64,000 bases of DNA from Haematococcus lacustris (taxonomy: Eukaryota; Chlorophyta; Chlorophyceae; Chlamydomonadales; Haematococcaceae), in the NCBI GenBank assembly GCA_030144725.1, contig JASKMD010000028.1:5915911-5979910 (forward strand), given 5' to 3'. The notes under the pieces are model-generated. The model was given only the letters and a program-made list of their open reading frames with translations, made no database searches and had not been told where the DNA came from. Shown here in pieces: positions 19,141 through 29,600 of this stretch. Made by a program: the position numbers and the translations under genes. How positions within the stretch are numbered: the first letter of the stretch is position 1; each line of letters opens with the position of its first letter.

Positions 19141-20398
19141 CTGATCTGCTGCTGAAGATTACTGTTGTGGCAGTGGTGGGCCAGACTTACCTCATGCCTG
19201 AGCTGCTGTGGGCCAGCAAGGACGATGGCCTGCATGCCTTCCAGCTATACCGCCACATCCAGCAGGTTTGCAAGGGCCTGCAGCAGCCATGGGCCAACAA
19301 CGCGCAGCTGCTGTCACAGCTGCACAGCAAGCTACAACAGCTAGTGCCAGCCGATCAACGGGAGCATCAGAAGCAACAGCTGGCCACCTACTTGCAGCAG
19401 CACTGTGCAGCCATGGAGGAGTACTACACACAGCACTGCAAACGGCAGCTGGACATGCCACACCTCATGGCTGCGCTTGGGGGGTCAGACCCGCAGTCGT
19501 GCAAGGAGGTAGCCGCCAAGGTGGTGCAGTGTGCCGCCCTGCGCATGGACGATGGGCAGTCTGACCCGGGTGTGTGGGACCCTCACTGCACGTGGCAACA
19601 GTTCGAACAAGACATCCATGCCATGGCTGAGGGCAGCCCATGCAGCACCGGGTTGCGCCTCCACCTCGAGGTGTACTTCTTGGCGTGTCCCACCTCCAAT
19701 GCCCCGGTGGAGTCCTTGCTACAGCTGCTGAAGCATGGAGCTGGTCGCTTCATGGAGCTGCCTGCTCTGCTGGAGCACATGTCCCTGCACACGCTGAGGA
19801 CCACCCTCAACAGCGTTGATGTGCATGACTTCACGCTACAGTTGCCTAAGCTTCGCACTGCGGTGCGGCTGGAGGAGGTGGCTGCAGCCTCAGCCAGGGC
19901 ACCAGCCAGAGCAGCACGCAAAGCCACAGCAGCTGCTTGCTGTGTAGGGGGGGTTGTGGTGAATGTGGGGGACCATGCAAGCCAGCAACGGGTGGCAGCA
20001 GCAGCAGCAGCAGGGTGCAGCCGAGTTGTGCCAGCAGGTGTGCCGCCTCCACAGCCCCCCCTGCCCCAACAGCCCCCCCCACAGCAGCCACCCCAGCAGC
20101 AGGGCCGGAGCTCGTGGGGCACAGCCCTAGAGGGGCAGATGCTGGCACCCCCCATTGCGTCGCCTCAGGGGCCTATTGCATCACCTGATTTACGGCACAT
20201 GTATCAGCTGGCTCTAGCTGCAATCGCCACCCAAGGGCAGGCTGCTCCGGCTCAAGGTAGTGAGCTAGGTGCAGCAGCGCCGGCTCCTGGCTTCACGCTA
20301 CGCAAGCGTACCACACCTGCTGGGTTGGGGCTGCCCAAGACAGCTGCCAAGCGCAAGCGCAAGACTTAGTTAGACAGGCCCCCAGCGCCAACTCAGGT

Positions 20399-20403
20399 TG
20401 TAA
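20399..20403 (+). terminator. TGTAA poly(A) signal of element B gene
   Basis: TGTAA, the usual green-algal (volvocalean) polyadenylation signal, lies 30 bp after the TAG at 20367-20369. Confidence 0.55.
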
Positions 20404-20781
20404 AGTGCGCAACAAAGGCTGTACCGTCCACCTCCCCCAACCACCTGCCAACCGCCTTCGTGCCACATTTCCGCAACCGTTTTCCGATCCGACTGCTTCT
20501 GCCGATGCGCATGCTCGTGTAGAGCAGCCTAAGCGGCGCGAGTGGTCGCAGCGATGACTGCATGCCCCGAACCGGCTCGAATTTGAATTACTAACTTTGA
20601 TGCTTTGCTGTGCACGGCCTACTGACTGGATATTTATTTTGGATGGGTGAAAGGTAGCTGGCTGGGTTAGCTACATACTGAGCCAGCTAGCATTAAATTT
20701 GGCGCAGCGAGTGCAGAGTTACAGCCGTCCTACTACCAGGGGTCGGTTTACTGCCATTTTTTGAATGTTGGGGCCGCCTGA

Positions 20782-21244
20782 CTGGCAGCAGTAAAGCTCG
20801 GGTATGCCAAAGAGGGCTGCGGGATCAGCAGCATGTAGACAGACACAGGCATGAATGCCTGAAACAGTCTGTCTGTATCCAGCCTGCTATAAGCACGGAC
20901 TGGTTTGTGGTGTTGAGCAAGCACAGGCCTGTATGCCTAAAACAGCTAGAAGTTGAAGTTGTTTGCGTCCCAGTAGCTGTACACCTGAGTGGGAGTGTTG
21001 TGAATCATGCCCCGGTGCAGATCTTATCCTGCACCGGTGATAGGTCCAGCTGTCCAACTTCTGAGTGACTCCGAGTGACAGTTGGTATTTAGCGTGGTGA
21101 CAGGCTTGTAGTAGGCACCCTCGTCTGGTGTCTCGTCTGTCCCACGCTCTTCTACAGGTATGAGAGCCTGCCTCTGTGCCATGATCTAGGCTCTCGCTGT
21201 AATAACCCTCGTCTGGTGTCTCGTCTGTCCCACGCTCTTCTACA
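20782..21244 (+). mobile_element. 3' remnant of a second, diverged copia element
   Basis: 20782-20837 aligns with the last codons of the copia frame (CTGGCAGCAGT..GGCTGCGGG, compare TKPLAAVQ..GCGVFS). A similar 3' untranslated region with ACAGGCCTGTATGCC and CCTGAGTGGGAG follows, then an LTR at 20996-21244. Everything 5' is missing: element B abuts directly. Confidence 0.8.
20996..21244 (+). repeat. LTR of the second copia element (about 249 bp)
   Basis: It starts TGTTGTGAATC and ends TTCTACA. It is diverged from the 6524 LTR but has the same architecture: a CCGGTGCAG..CTGCACCGG inverted pair, TATA-like GGTATTTAG, a duplicated terminal block (about 21117-21156 and 21205-21244), and TGTAA just before the second block. 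Confidence 0.75.
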
Positions 21245-21423
21245 CGGAGCGAGCCTGGCGGGCTGTAATGTGATTGTACTTCCGGCTAGATGCTAGGCGG
21301 AGTTCCCTCATTGGTGCCACTACTCACCACTAGAGCAGTCGGTGCTGAGCAGCTGAGGTGTGTCCGCGATCGCTTGCACCGGCATGGACTCTGATGCAAC
21401 GATAAACGCGCCGCTTGCCAGGA

Positions 21424-21505
21424 TAGGATTTTATGCCGTTAGGGCAATGCAGATAACCAGCTCTTGGTGACTTGTTCAGGGCTTGCAGGTGGGCATGGTC
21501 ACATA
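21424..21505 (-). pseudogene. fragment of the A/B coiled-coil gene family
   Basis: On the minus strand HLQALNKSPRAGYLHCPNGIKS matches the N-terminal block of the 14762 protein almost exactly, then homology stops. It is a third copy of the family, truncated and in opposite orientation. Confidence 0.75.
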
Positions 21506-21861
21506 AGACATATGCAGCATATGCAGCCACATTTCCACTAGAAACCACATCAACCACAACAGTCTGCCTGTGTGCAAATTGGCTCAGAACTCATGCTGGA
21601 TACAAAGGTCAAGGAATCTCGGATCGACAAACTCCACTGACAGCTTTGACAATCTTAGACAGACAAACTTTGCATACAAGCAAATTTGTTGATGCAAGCA
21701 TACATGTTGAAAATAAGTTGAGTTCGAAGTCATCCCTAAACGCATAGCGCATCAAGCTCGCTGCTACAATCTTACCTCTGTCAGGGAGTCTGTGATTAAC
21801 ACTCGAGCTGAGCGTGCAGCGTGCCGCCGCTCACCGTGATCCGTGGGGACGTTCTAACCTC

Positions 21862-24800
21862 ATGTCAACGGACGCCATTGAGGTAAGCCCGTGGGGCATC
21901 GAAGCTTTGATCTGGTGCCAGGAGCTCAGCCCGCCTGGTTCGCGGTCCTGTGCTGCGGTCCTGTCTTATCCCGACCTGGCCTGTGTGGCTTCTGCAATGT
22001 CAGGGAAACGCTGATATACGTATTGCAGTTTTTTGTAATTGCAGAAGAAACTACAAGAACTCGGTTTAGGCAGCTCTCCTGCGGAGTTTCTTGACTCTCT
22101 GACCGTCCTCGTCAAGCGACGTGTTGAGGCTCTTCAGGAGCTGCAGGGCAAGCATGAAGAGCTGTCTGGCGAGTTCCGCAAGGAGCTGGCACTGCTCGAG
22201 GCAAAGTACGAGCGTCTCTACGGTAAGGCGGGAAGACGCAGTCGTGCATTTGGAGCCGCCAGGGCGCGCGACACCGGCAAACCCGCCGTCATGTTGTGTC
22301 CCGAGCAGCTCCCCTGTACGCTGAACGTTCTGACGTGGTATCCGGTGCCAAAGCAGTTTCATTGAAGGAGGGCGACGCGGCAGAGGGTGAAGGCGAGTTA
22401 CATCATTAGCCACTTGCAAGCACCTACCTATTGTTGCCACCCCTCGGCATGCGTAGAGCAGTCCTACTCATGCAGCATGACAGCTGGCATGACAGCTGGC
22501 ATGGTGCTCTGCCTGCAGACAAGGGCATCCCAGAGTTCTGGCTTACTGCCCTGCTCAAGTGCGATGTCACAGCCGAGTTGATCAAGGATAAAGATATTGA
22601 GGTGTTGAAGTACCTGAAGGATATCATGGTGAGACATGGTGCAGCCATGAAACCCGCACTTAATAGTTGTGAGTATTGTGGAAGCTGCAATTGTAGACAC
22701 CACCCACATAGGTGATGCTGCTGTCTTACTGCCTGCAGCTGCATGGCTTTGCAGGAGCATAAGAGTAGAATCTCCATGTCGAAGGCAACTGCTTCCTGCT
22801 CCTGCAGCTATCTCAGGCTGCCACTGCTGTTGCCACCACCACTGCTGCTGCCACTGCTCCTGCTGTTGCTGTTGCTGCTGCTGCTGCTGCAGTCAGAGCC
22901 TTTGGTTGAGGATGAGGTTCTTCATGGCTTCAAGCTCAAGTTTCTGTTTGATGAAAACCCTTACTTCACAAACACAGTGAGCAGGATCAATTACCATGAT
23001 TGCCTGCAGCTGCCACAGCCTTGGCCCTCGCACCGATGTCAGCCCAGCCCAGCCCAGCCCAGCCCAGCCCAGCCCAGCCCAGCCCAGCCCAGCCCAACCC
23101 AGCCTGCCTAAACTGATGCATTGTGGATGGCTCAAATCCTCTCAAACAGGCAGATGTTAGAATCAATCACGCAGTGCAGATCGGCCAGGGCCAGCTAACC
23201 CTACCAACCCCTTGAGCATGCCTCAAGGTGCTGGCGATGAAGGTGTGTGGCGCCATTCTGTGCTGGTGTGGCATAGGTGTTGGAAAAAGCGTACCACATG
23301 CTTCCTGAGGACGATGGAGTGCTCGAAAAGGCAGAAGGCACTAAGATTGAATGGAAGGCTGGTAAGTGGCCACTGCAGCTTAGTGGTGTGGCAGCTGATC
23401 GAGGTGGTGGAGGGATGTGTGCTTGTGAGGCAGGGCTAGGGTCCCAGCACCACGTAGGAAAGGTGTGAAGTGCTCTGCAGGATGAGTCAGCGGCAGCCCA
23501 ATGCCAGTAGTGCCCCTTTACAAAACCAAACTGAACATGAGGGCCATGCAGCATGTCTCATCTTACCCTGCTATCATGTCTGCCACCCTTCCTCCCATAT
23601 CCTGATTCTCACAGCTAGCTATGCACAGCCCCTGGGCACCACCCTGGCACCAACTATCCACCAGTGCCTGGGTTACCAACATGGCCTGGCTTGGCTGACG
23701 GTCGCCACACAGCATGGCAGGCTGCCACATGGTCTATCAGCTTCCACCTGCCCTCCTGCCAGGCACTGGGAGTTAAATCACCATGATTCATGCAGATGTC
23801 ACTTTACAAGGTCACCATGCAAAAGACCGCCAGGCCAGCGCCGCATTGCAGCTAAGCACAGCATGCACATGCTAGGAAGGGTGAGGTAGTTAGGGTGATT
23901 CAGTTAGGGTAGTTGCAAGTGGCACACATCTTGCATAGCACAGGGAGGCTCATGTGCCTAGCCTCTTGCATGCAATGAAGCATGGCACCAGTGGCTGGCT
24001 GTCCTCATCCTCATCTTCTCTCAACCCCTGCATCACCTGTCAACTGCTTACTGCATGGCACTGCTGAACCTTTGTGTGATGGTAGGTAGGGATGTCACGA
24101 TTAAGATCATGAAGAAGAAGCCAAAGAAAGGCGCAAAGCCTGACACCAAGCCTCAGATCAAAACAGAAAAGGTGAGGGGGGCTGTAGAGTGACCTCATCA
24201 GCACAGTGCCTAACACCACTGCTCTCCACTGCTGCTGCTGTCGCTGCTGCTCCTGTGCCTGCTTGCGTTGCATGCCTAGCCTCACGAATGTAAATGCGCA
24301 TGCTGTCCTAGGAGGTGGCCTGGACCTGACCTGGCCTGTGCCTGTGAGCGTGCAGGTGGACAGCTTCTTCAACTTCTTCAGCCCACCTGAGCTGCCAGAT
24401 GATGATGAGGAGATTGACGAGGAGGTCATGGATGAGCTGCAAGCCACCATTGAGGCCGACTATGAGGTGGGGCGACAGCTCATTGGCAGCTCATGGCTGG
24501 CTCATGGCTGGCGTACAAGGAAGGCATTCTGTCGGCAAAAGAAACCTGGCTACACAATGCGTCTGGGTGGCTCATGGCCAGCTCATGGCCTGCCCACAAG
24601 TCAGGCACACTGTCGGTAAAGGGACACTTGTTTGCATGAAGTATGAGCCATTCAAGCACATAAGGAGTATGGATGGCACGGTTAGGTGACGCCAAGGCTG
24701 GCACCAGGCTGGCATGGTGCGAGGGGGTTCACAATTGTAGTGCCACTGCGGCAATGTCAGACTATTGCAAGCAATGCAGCATGGTGAAACATATGGCAGT

Positions 24801-25597
24801 AATAGGTAAGCGATGCTGGGCCATGCCACTGCCTACTGTCGTTTTTGAATGTCACACTGACATGCCAGTGCAATGTTGTCAGCAAGGTGGCAAGGCAGCT
24901 CCTTGGTCAGTGACCAGGTGTGGTGTGTGTGCTGTACGCATCAGGTCGGAGCTGTCATCCGAGAGAAGCTCATTCCCAATGCGGTTGGCTGGTTCACTGG
25001 TGAAGCAGTGGATGAGGAGAATGCGTTTGGCATGGAAGATTATGATGAGGAGGATGAGTGAGTGCCACTGCCTGCCCTGCTGCCTGACCTAGACGTCTGG
25101 CCCACTGCCACACTTGTTGCTGAGGCCTCACCCTGACTTGACCTGCTGGCTAAGTTGTTTAACATGACTGCCATCTGGCCTGCTCGTCTTTGTGCAGTAC
25201 TGTATAACATGTTGCCTGATCGAGCTTATTGTGAGTCGTTTGGCATGCTGAGGGGCCTGCTCAGAACTTGCCCCAAGCCCATTCAGCGCTGTTGCTCATG
25301 GCATGCTTCTCAGCAGCCTTTGTGTTGTGTTTGTAAACACTGTTGTGTTGTTAGGGCAAAGAAGTCTCTTGAGGCAGTTGCTGCTGCTGCTCCATTGCTG
25401 ACGTTGTTCCACTGCTGCTGCTGTTACGGCACAGTATGGAGGAGGGGGATGAGGACGAGGAGGATGAAGAGGAGGAGGAGCCCTCCCCTCCCCAAAAAGG
25501 GAAGAAGGGCAAGGGTGGCAAGGCAGGGAAGGGAGGCGGCGCGCCTGCAGGTCAGGGGGCGTCAGGGGAGCAGCCTGCAGAGTGCAAGCAGCAATGA
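21862..25597 (+). CDS. NAP1: nucleosome assembly protein 1 (342 aa, 10 exons)
   Basis: NAP1 is a histone H2A-H2B chaperone that shuttles between cytoplasm and nucleus. Exons: 21862-21882, 22045-22222, 22309-22386, 22519-22628, 22893-22976, 23277-23361, 24086-24171, 24356-24466, 24945-25057, 25435-25597; all junctions are GT-AG and all phases close. Family landmarks in order: the dimerisation helix (VKRRVEALQELQGKHEEL), KGIPEFWLTALLK, the central fold (LHGFKLKFLFDENPYFTN), EKAEGTKIEW, the basic KKKPKKGAK loop, SFFNFFSPPELPDDDEEIDE, IREKLIPNAVGWFTGEA, an acidic tail (GDEDEEDEEEEE), a Gly/Lys stretch and the C-terminal CKQQ, a CaaX-like box also found in plant NAP1. The first exon codes for only seven residues. 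An alternative end is the in-frame TGA at 25059 if the last intron is retained. Introns carry CTG and AGCCC repeats. Confidence 0.95.
23039..23097 (+). repeat. (AGCCC)n array in NAP1 intron 5
   Basis: Eleven or so perfect pentamers; the reverse complement of the GGGCT unit at 19028 and 49028. Confidence 0.95.
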
Positions 25598-26606
25598 GGG
25601 GCTGCACAAGAGGTGGGCTGTGGGTGGGTAAGCAGCTGGGGTGGGGTTGTGGGCTGTGGGCGGGTAAGCAGATGGGATGGAATGTGCAAGCAATAGGTTG
25701 GAGCCAGGGTCAGCAGCAGGCTCTTCAGCAAAGTCAGCTCTCAGGGCTGCAGGGCTGTGGCCAGCAGGCTGGGCGTGCAGTGGCCACATCTGCAGGCTGG
25801 ACATACATACACAAAGGGTGATTAAGGTCGGGTAGAGTGAGAAGATGCACAGGGCTGTGCTGAGGGTGTGTGACGTTGATGCTGGGTGGTTTGGTTGGTT
25901 GATGCGTTTCGATGGCAAATTGAGGGCTGTTGTGTGGATGGGGTCCTCCCGTTCTCTCGTGTGTGTTATAGCGTAGCATATGTTTGCATGTGATGAGTGT
26001 TGCGTCCCTCGACCTCTACAAAGATTAGTCTCCATATGAGCCATCCAGGTGCAATCTGAACTCCCATGCTTTCAATTGGAGTTGACAGACAGCGTACTGT
26101 TCTGGTATCGTTATCTTGGTACTTGATGGAGTGTCTTGCTCATTTAAGTTTCTTGATGGTGTTAAAGTGCGTCGTCAACTCGAGCTTTTTAATTATGAAG
26201 GCAGATTTGGGGTCTGATATTGCTACCTCCATGATCCCTTGTTGGTAATCATGAATCTTTAGCTAACCTTCCGGCCCACATTCAGTCACTCGCAGACACA
26301 TTCTTTCGTCATTTGTTGTGAAGTTGCGGAGCCAAGTCGCATTACACACGGCTGCTCGTGATGCCTGTCTAGCTGACATGACCAGCTCGTTTCACTGGCG
26401 TGGTCAATCGCCGCTTCCCGTTGGATGTTCCCGTTGGACAAGACGCAGACCATGTGCACACTCTGCTGCAACCGCTTTCAACACCCTGTCCTCATCCAAT
26501 CCCGACCGTGGTGCTGCACCGCTGTAACGGGCGAAGGCATCCAGCGGCCAACATCCTCAACCGGCGTTATCGTCATGGTGATAGCTACAGCGGTTCGAAT
26601 TGGCCG
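25598..26606. other. convergent 3' intergenic region of NAP1 and E1 alpha
   Basis: Contains the 3' untranslated regions of two convergent genes. A CTGGGGTGGGGTTGTGGGCTGTGGGCGGGTAAGCAG-like short duplication lies at 25613-25673. No further gene is recognised. ORFs at 26318-26730 on the plus strand are antisense to the E1 alpha 3' end or random. Confidence 0.5.
26342..26346 (-). terminator. candidate TGTAA poly(A) signal for E1 alpha gene
   Basis: TGTAA on the minus strand, about 260 bases beyond the stop codon of the pyruvate dehydrogenase gene. Another TGTAA overlaps the stop codon itself (26607-26611) and would give an unusually short 3' end. Confidence 0.35.
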
Positions 26607-29600
26607 TTACAACTTATACGCCGTGTTGAAGGTGGTCTTGGTGTACCCGCCCTCCACATCGCGCATCTCGGCGCCCTTTGGATCGACGTAGCTGCGGCGC
26701 ACACAGCGGAGCAACGCGACAGGGGATGAGACACGACCACACGAGCGCAGCATGGAGTGTGACAAACCTCCAGACGTGCGTGGCAGTCGGTGTGACGGAA
26801 AAACAGTACTAGGGAGTTCAATTCCAGCACACGGCAATATAGCTGCGTACAGCACTTTACGCAGGCGCCTGGGCAGAATGCCAGGGCTGTCACCACCTTG
26901 TGTCACGGGGGAGTAGCAGGTAAGGCAGTGCTGCACCCACATGTTGCGCCACATCCACTCCACAGGGGGGGTGGGCGCAGATTTGGCCGCCTCCACTGCA
27001 GCCTCCACCTCCTTCTTCACCTCCCGCTCCACAGCCTTGATTTGATCAGCTGGGTAGCCTGTACCAGGCAGGGTGACATGTGTGGAGGTAAGGAGTGAGG
27101 TAGGGCAGGGTGAGTGGTGTGAGGAGCGAGGGATGGAGCTGAGAGTAGGCAGAGGGCAGAAGGAGCGAAGGTAGGGGTGAGGGGTGGGATGAAGCAAGGG
27201 ATGGGGTCCACATCCCAAAGCCAAGGGGAGGAAGGAGGGGAGGGGAAGGGAGGTCCCCCCAGGTAGGTCAGGAGTCTAAGGCTGCCAGCGGGCCCCGCAC
27301 CATTCTCAAGCAGCAGCTTCTTCACACGTTCCACTGGGTCACGCTGCTGCCGCATGGCGTTCACCTCATCACGAGTGCGGTAGGTGGAGCCAGGGTCAGA
27401 CATGGAGTGACCGTGGTACCTAAGCAGCCAACAAGCCATGGTGTGACCTCCTGCTCCCTGGCCCTCCCTCTCCGGCCCCTCCCAGAAAGCTGAGCCCACC
27501 CTGGCATTTGATCCCTGTGCTGACTTGTCAGCTGTCACAAGCCTGGGCTGAGACCTGCGCCCCTCCCCTCCCTCCCTCCCCTCCCGCTGATTTCTCATCC
27601 CTTCCCTCCCCTCCTCTCCCCACACCCGCCCTTCCCCTCCCTGCTCACAGCTCCTCACCGGTATGTGTCGAGCTCCAGGATGATGGGCCCTTCTTTCAGC
27701 GCATACTCCTTGGCGTACGCCACCACATTCTTCACTGCCAGCACATCCATGCCATCAGCCTGCGTGACCAGGCAGGCAGGCAGGCAGGCAGGCATCAAGG
27801 GGCTACCCAAGGGCAGTGCGAAGGCATGGCCGGCGAGTCTGTCGTGACCAGGGTGCCAGGCAGTTTTTTCGCGATATATATAGCGATCGCTATGAAATGC
27901 CATATTTCAGGGGTCCTTTTGCGCTATGAAATGGTCGATTTGTGAGCTACACTACCTCGCACTGCGCCATAAAAAACTGACTTGTAACCTGCAATTTGAA
28001 GTAAGGTCGAGCTATTAATTCAAGGGTATGAACCTATGCCATGTCACTTGAGCTGTAGATCATGCATCAGGGCGAAACGAAAAGAGAACACTGGTGCCAG
28101 GCGGGTTGTCGGGTGTCAGGCCAGGCAGGGGGCAGCGGCTCCAGGCACCCTGGCAGTGGATTGTGGCACCTGGCAGCGCACCTTCAGGCAGCAGCCTCCC
28201 TGAGCCGACTAAGACCATGGCACCAGGTTTACCGCAGTGTTCAATCAGACATTCAGTAGGGTGGGCATTCCAGCAGGCAGGGGGGGCAGGGCATGGTGTG
28301 CTGGCAGCGCAGCCCAGCAGCCTCTGCTGCTTGCAGGGCAGCTGTCTGGTAACTTCCCCTTGGGCTGTGTAGGCTGGGTGGTATTGCCAGCCCATCCCAG
28401 CAGCCTTGTCTGCAGGAGGGCGCAGACCCTACCAAGAGGGCACGAGGTGCGGCAGGCAGGCAGACAGACCAGGCAGGGGCCGCACTGGCAGGGCAGCAGG
28501 GGCGGCTGCGGGCAGCTGACCTTGATGCCGGGAATGTAGTCGCCCCGGGTGAAGTAGGCGGGGGACTTTGCGGAGCGCCACTCCGCAGTCCCCATACCGT
28601 AATGGTTGTTCTCACACACGAAGATGACGGGCATGTTCCACAGACCAGCCATGTTGTTGGCCTCGTAGATTTGACCCTGAGTACATAGGCCAGGTCAGGC
28701 TATGCCTTTGCATGGGAGACAGTGTAGGGTGAGGCAGGGCCAGGCCAGGCGGGGCGGTGTGGGGTGGGTCACAAAGAGACATCTGATGCTAGACCAGGCA
28801 CCTACCTCTCTACTCCCCATCCTCCTTGCCTTGCCCTCACCCCTTGGCGCCTTCCCTCCCTCCCTCCAGCCCGCCCGCCCCTCGCCCTGCCCCACAGCGG
28901 CGCCCACCTGGTTGGCGGCTCCATCCCCGTACATGGCCACACACACGTTGGGCTCCTTCTTGTAGCGGTGGGCGAAAGCCACTCCGGCACCCAGGGGCAC
29001 CTGCACAGCCCCATACCAGGGGTGACACAAACAGTCTTACACCACACCACAAGCACCTGCTGCACAGCCCCACACCCTGGTGAAGCGCGCAGTCTCAAAG
29101 CACACCACAGGCACATGCTGCACAGCCCCACACACCGGGATGAGGCGTGCAGTTTCACCACACACCACACACCTGCTGCAAATGGAATGCTGCATGGAGG
29201 TCTGCATCCTACACTGTACCCATGCCTTTGCTTGGCTCCCCTGCAATGTTGTGTGTTCAAGCCGTGGCCAGCTTCCCTCCTCCTTCCTATTTTTTCCTTC
29301 CTGCTGGCAGGCTACCAAGTTTCCTTCCAGAGTGGATGAGCTGGGGTTGTACCTGGGCGCCCACGATGCCGTTGCCTCCATAGAAATTGTTAGCGCGGGA
29401 GTACATGTGCATGGAGCCTCCCAGGCCTAGTCGTACCAGGTCACACAACATGACACTGGGTCACATTTAGTCACACCACCAGGTTGCAGCCCTCGCCCCC
29501 CATCCCTCCATAGCCTGCCTCATGCCATCACCAACACCAGCAATCATCAGCAGAGCTGTCACAGCGCCCTGTACCTCACCCTGGACAGTCATCCGCCTTC

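Larger units (their letters stand above)
17983..20369 (+). pseudogene. element B protein: coiled-coil/NLS family gene interrupted by foldback insertion
   Basis: Exon 1 runs from 17983 to 19022 and is split by a 238-bp insertion (18408-18645). Without that insert and one GGT copy the frame runs straight through HRVSPEVLQRC, matching the paralog's HPVSVEVLRRC. Intron 19023-19173 (GTGAG..GGCAG, phase 1) is mostly (GGGCT)n. Exon 2 is 19174-20369. The ancestral length is 664 aa. Seen: a basic N-terminal block, a coiled coil (about residues 35-115), a basic middle part, a conserved-looking segment with FLACPTSNAPVESLLQLLKH, Ala/Gln/Pro-rich stretches and a C-terminal AAKRKRKT nuclear signal. A TGTAA poly(A) signal lies 30 bp after the stop. 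The NAPVESLLQLL segment resembles, loosely, the C-terminal E-containing region of hAT-type transposases; that is inference only. The in-frame TAA at 18421 currently truncates the product unless the insert is spliced out. Confidence 0.65.
15924..20781 (+). mobile_element. element B: 4858-bp TCAGGCG DNA transposon, probably recombinant
   Basis: The left end TCAGGCGGCCCCAACAT (15924-15940) is repeated inverted at 20765-20781 (17 bp, perfect). It contains a hAT-like nested element (16451-17625) and a 664-codon family gene (17983-20369, broken by a foldback insertion). Unlike A and C it has no target duplication: the left flank is CTCGAAC and the right flank is CTGGCAG, which belongs to a copia RNase H-coding remnant. 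The simplest reading is a left end and a right end taken from two insertions. Confidence 0.7.

Noticed and set aside
18879..19235. GWAGL or QPSPA repeat proteins at 18.9-19.2 kb, 23.0 kb and 49.0 kb
   Set aside because: They are pentamer-array artefacts inside introns whose splice sites restore continuous protein frames.
24945..25061. End of NAP1 at the TGA near 25059
   Set aside because: A perfect GTGAGT donor precedes it, and the exon at 25435 supplies the acidic tail and CKQQ terminus typical of the family; kept only as a possible retained-intron form.
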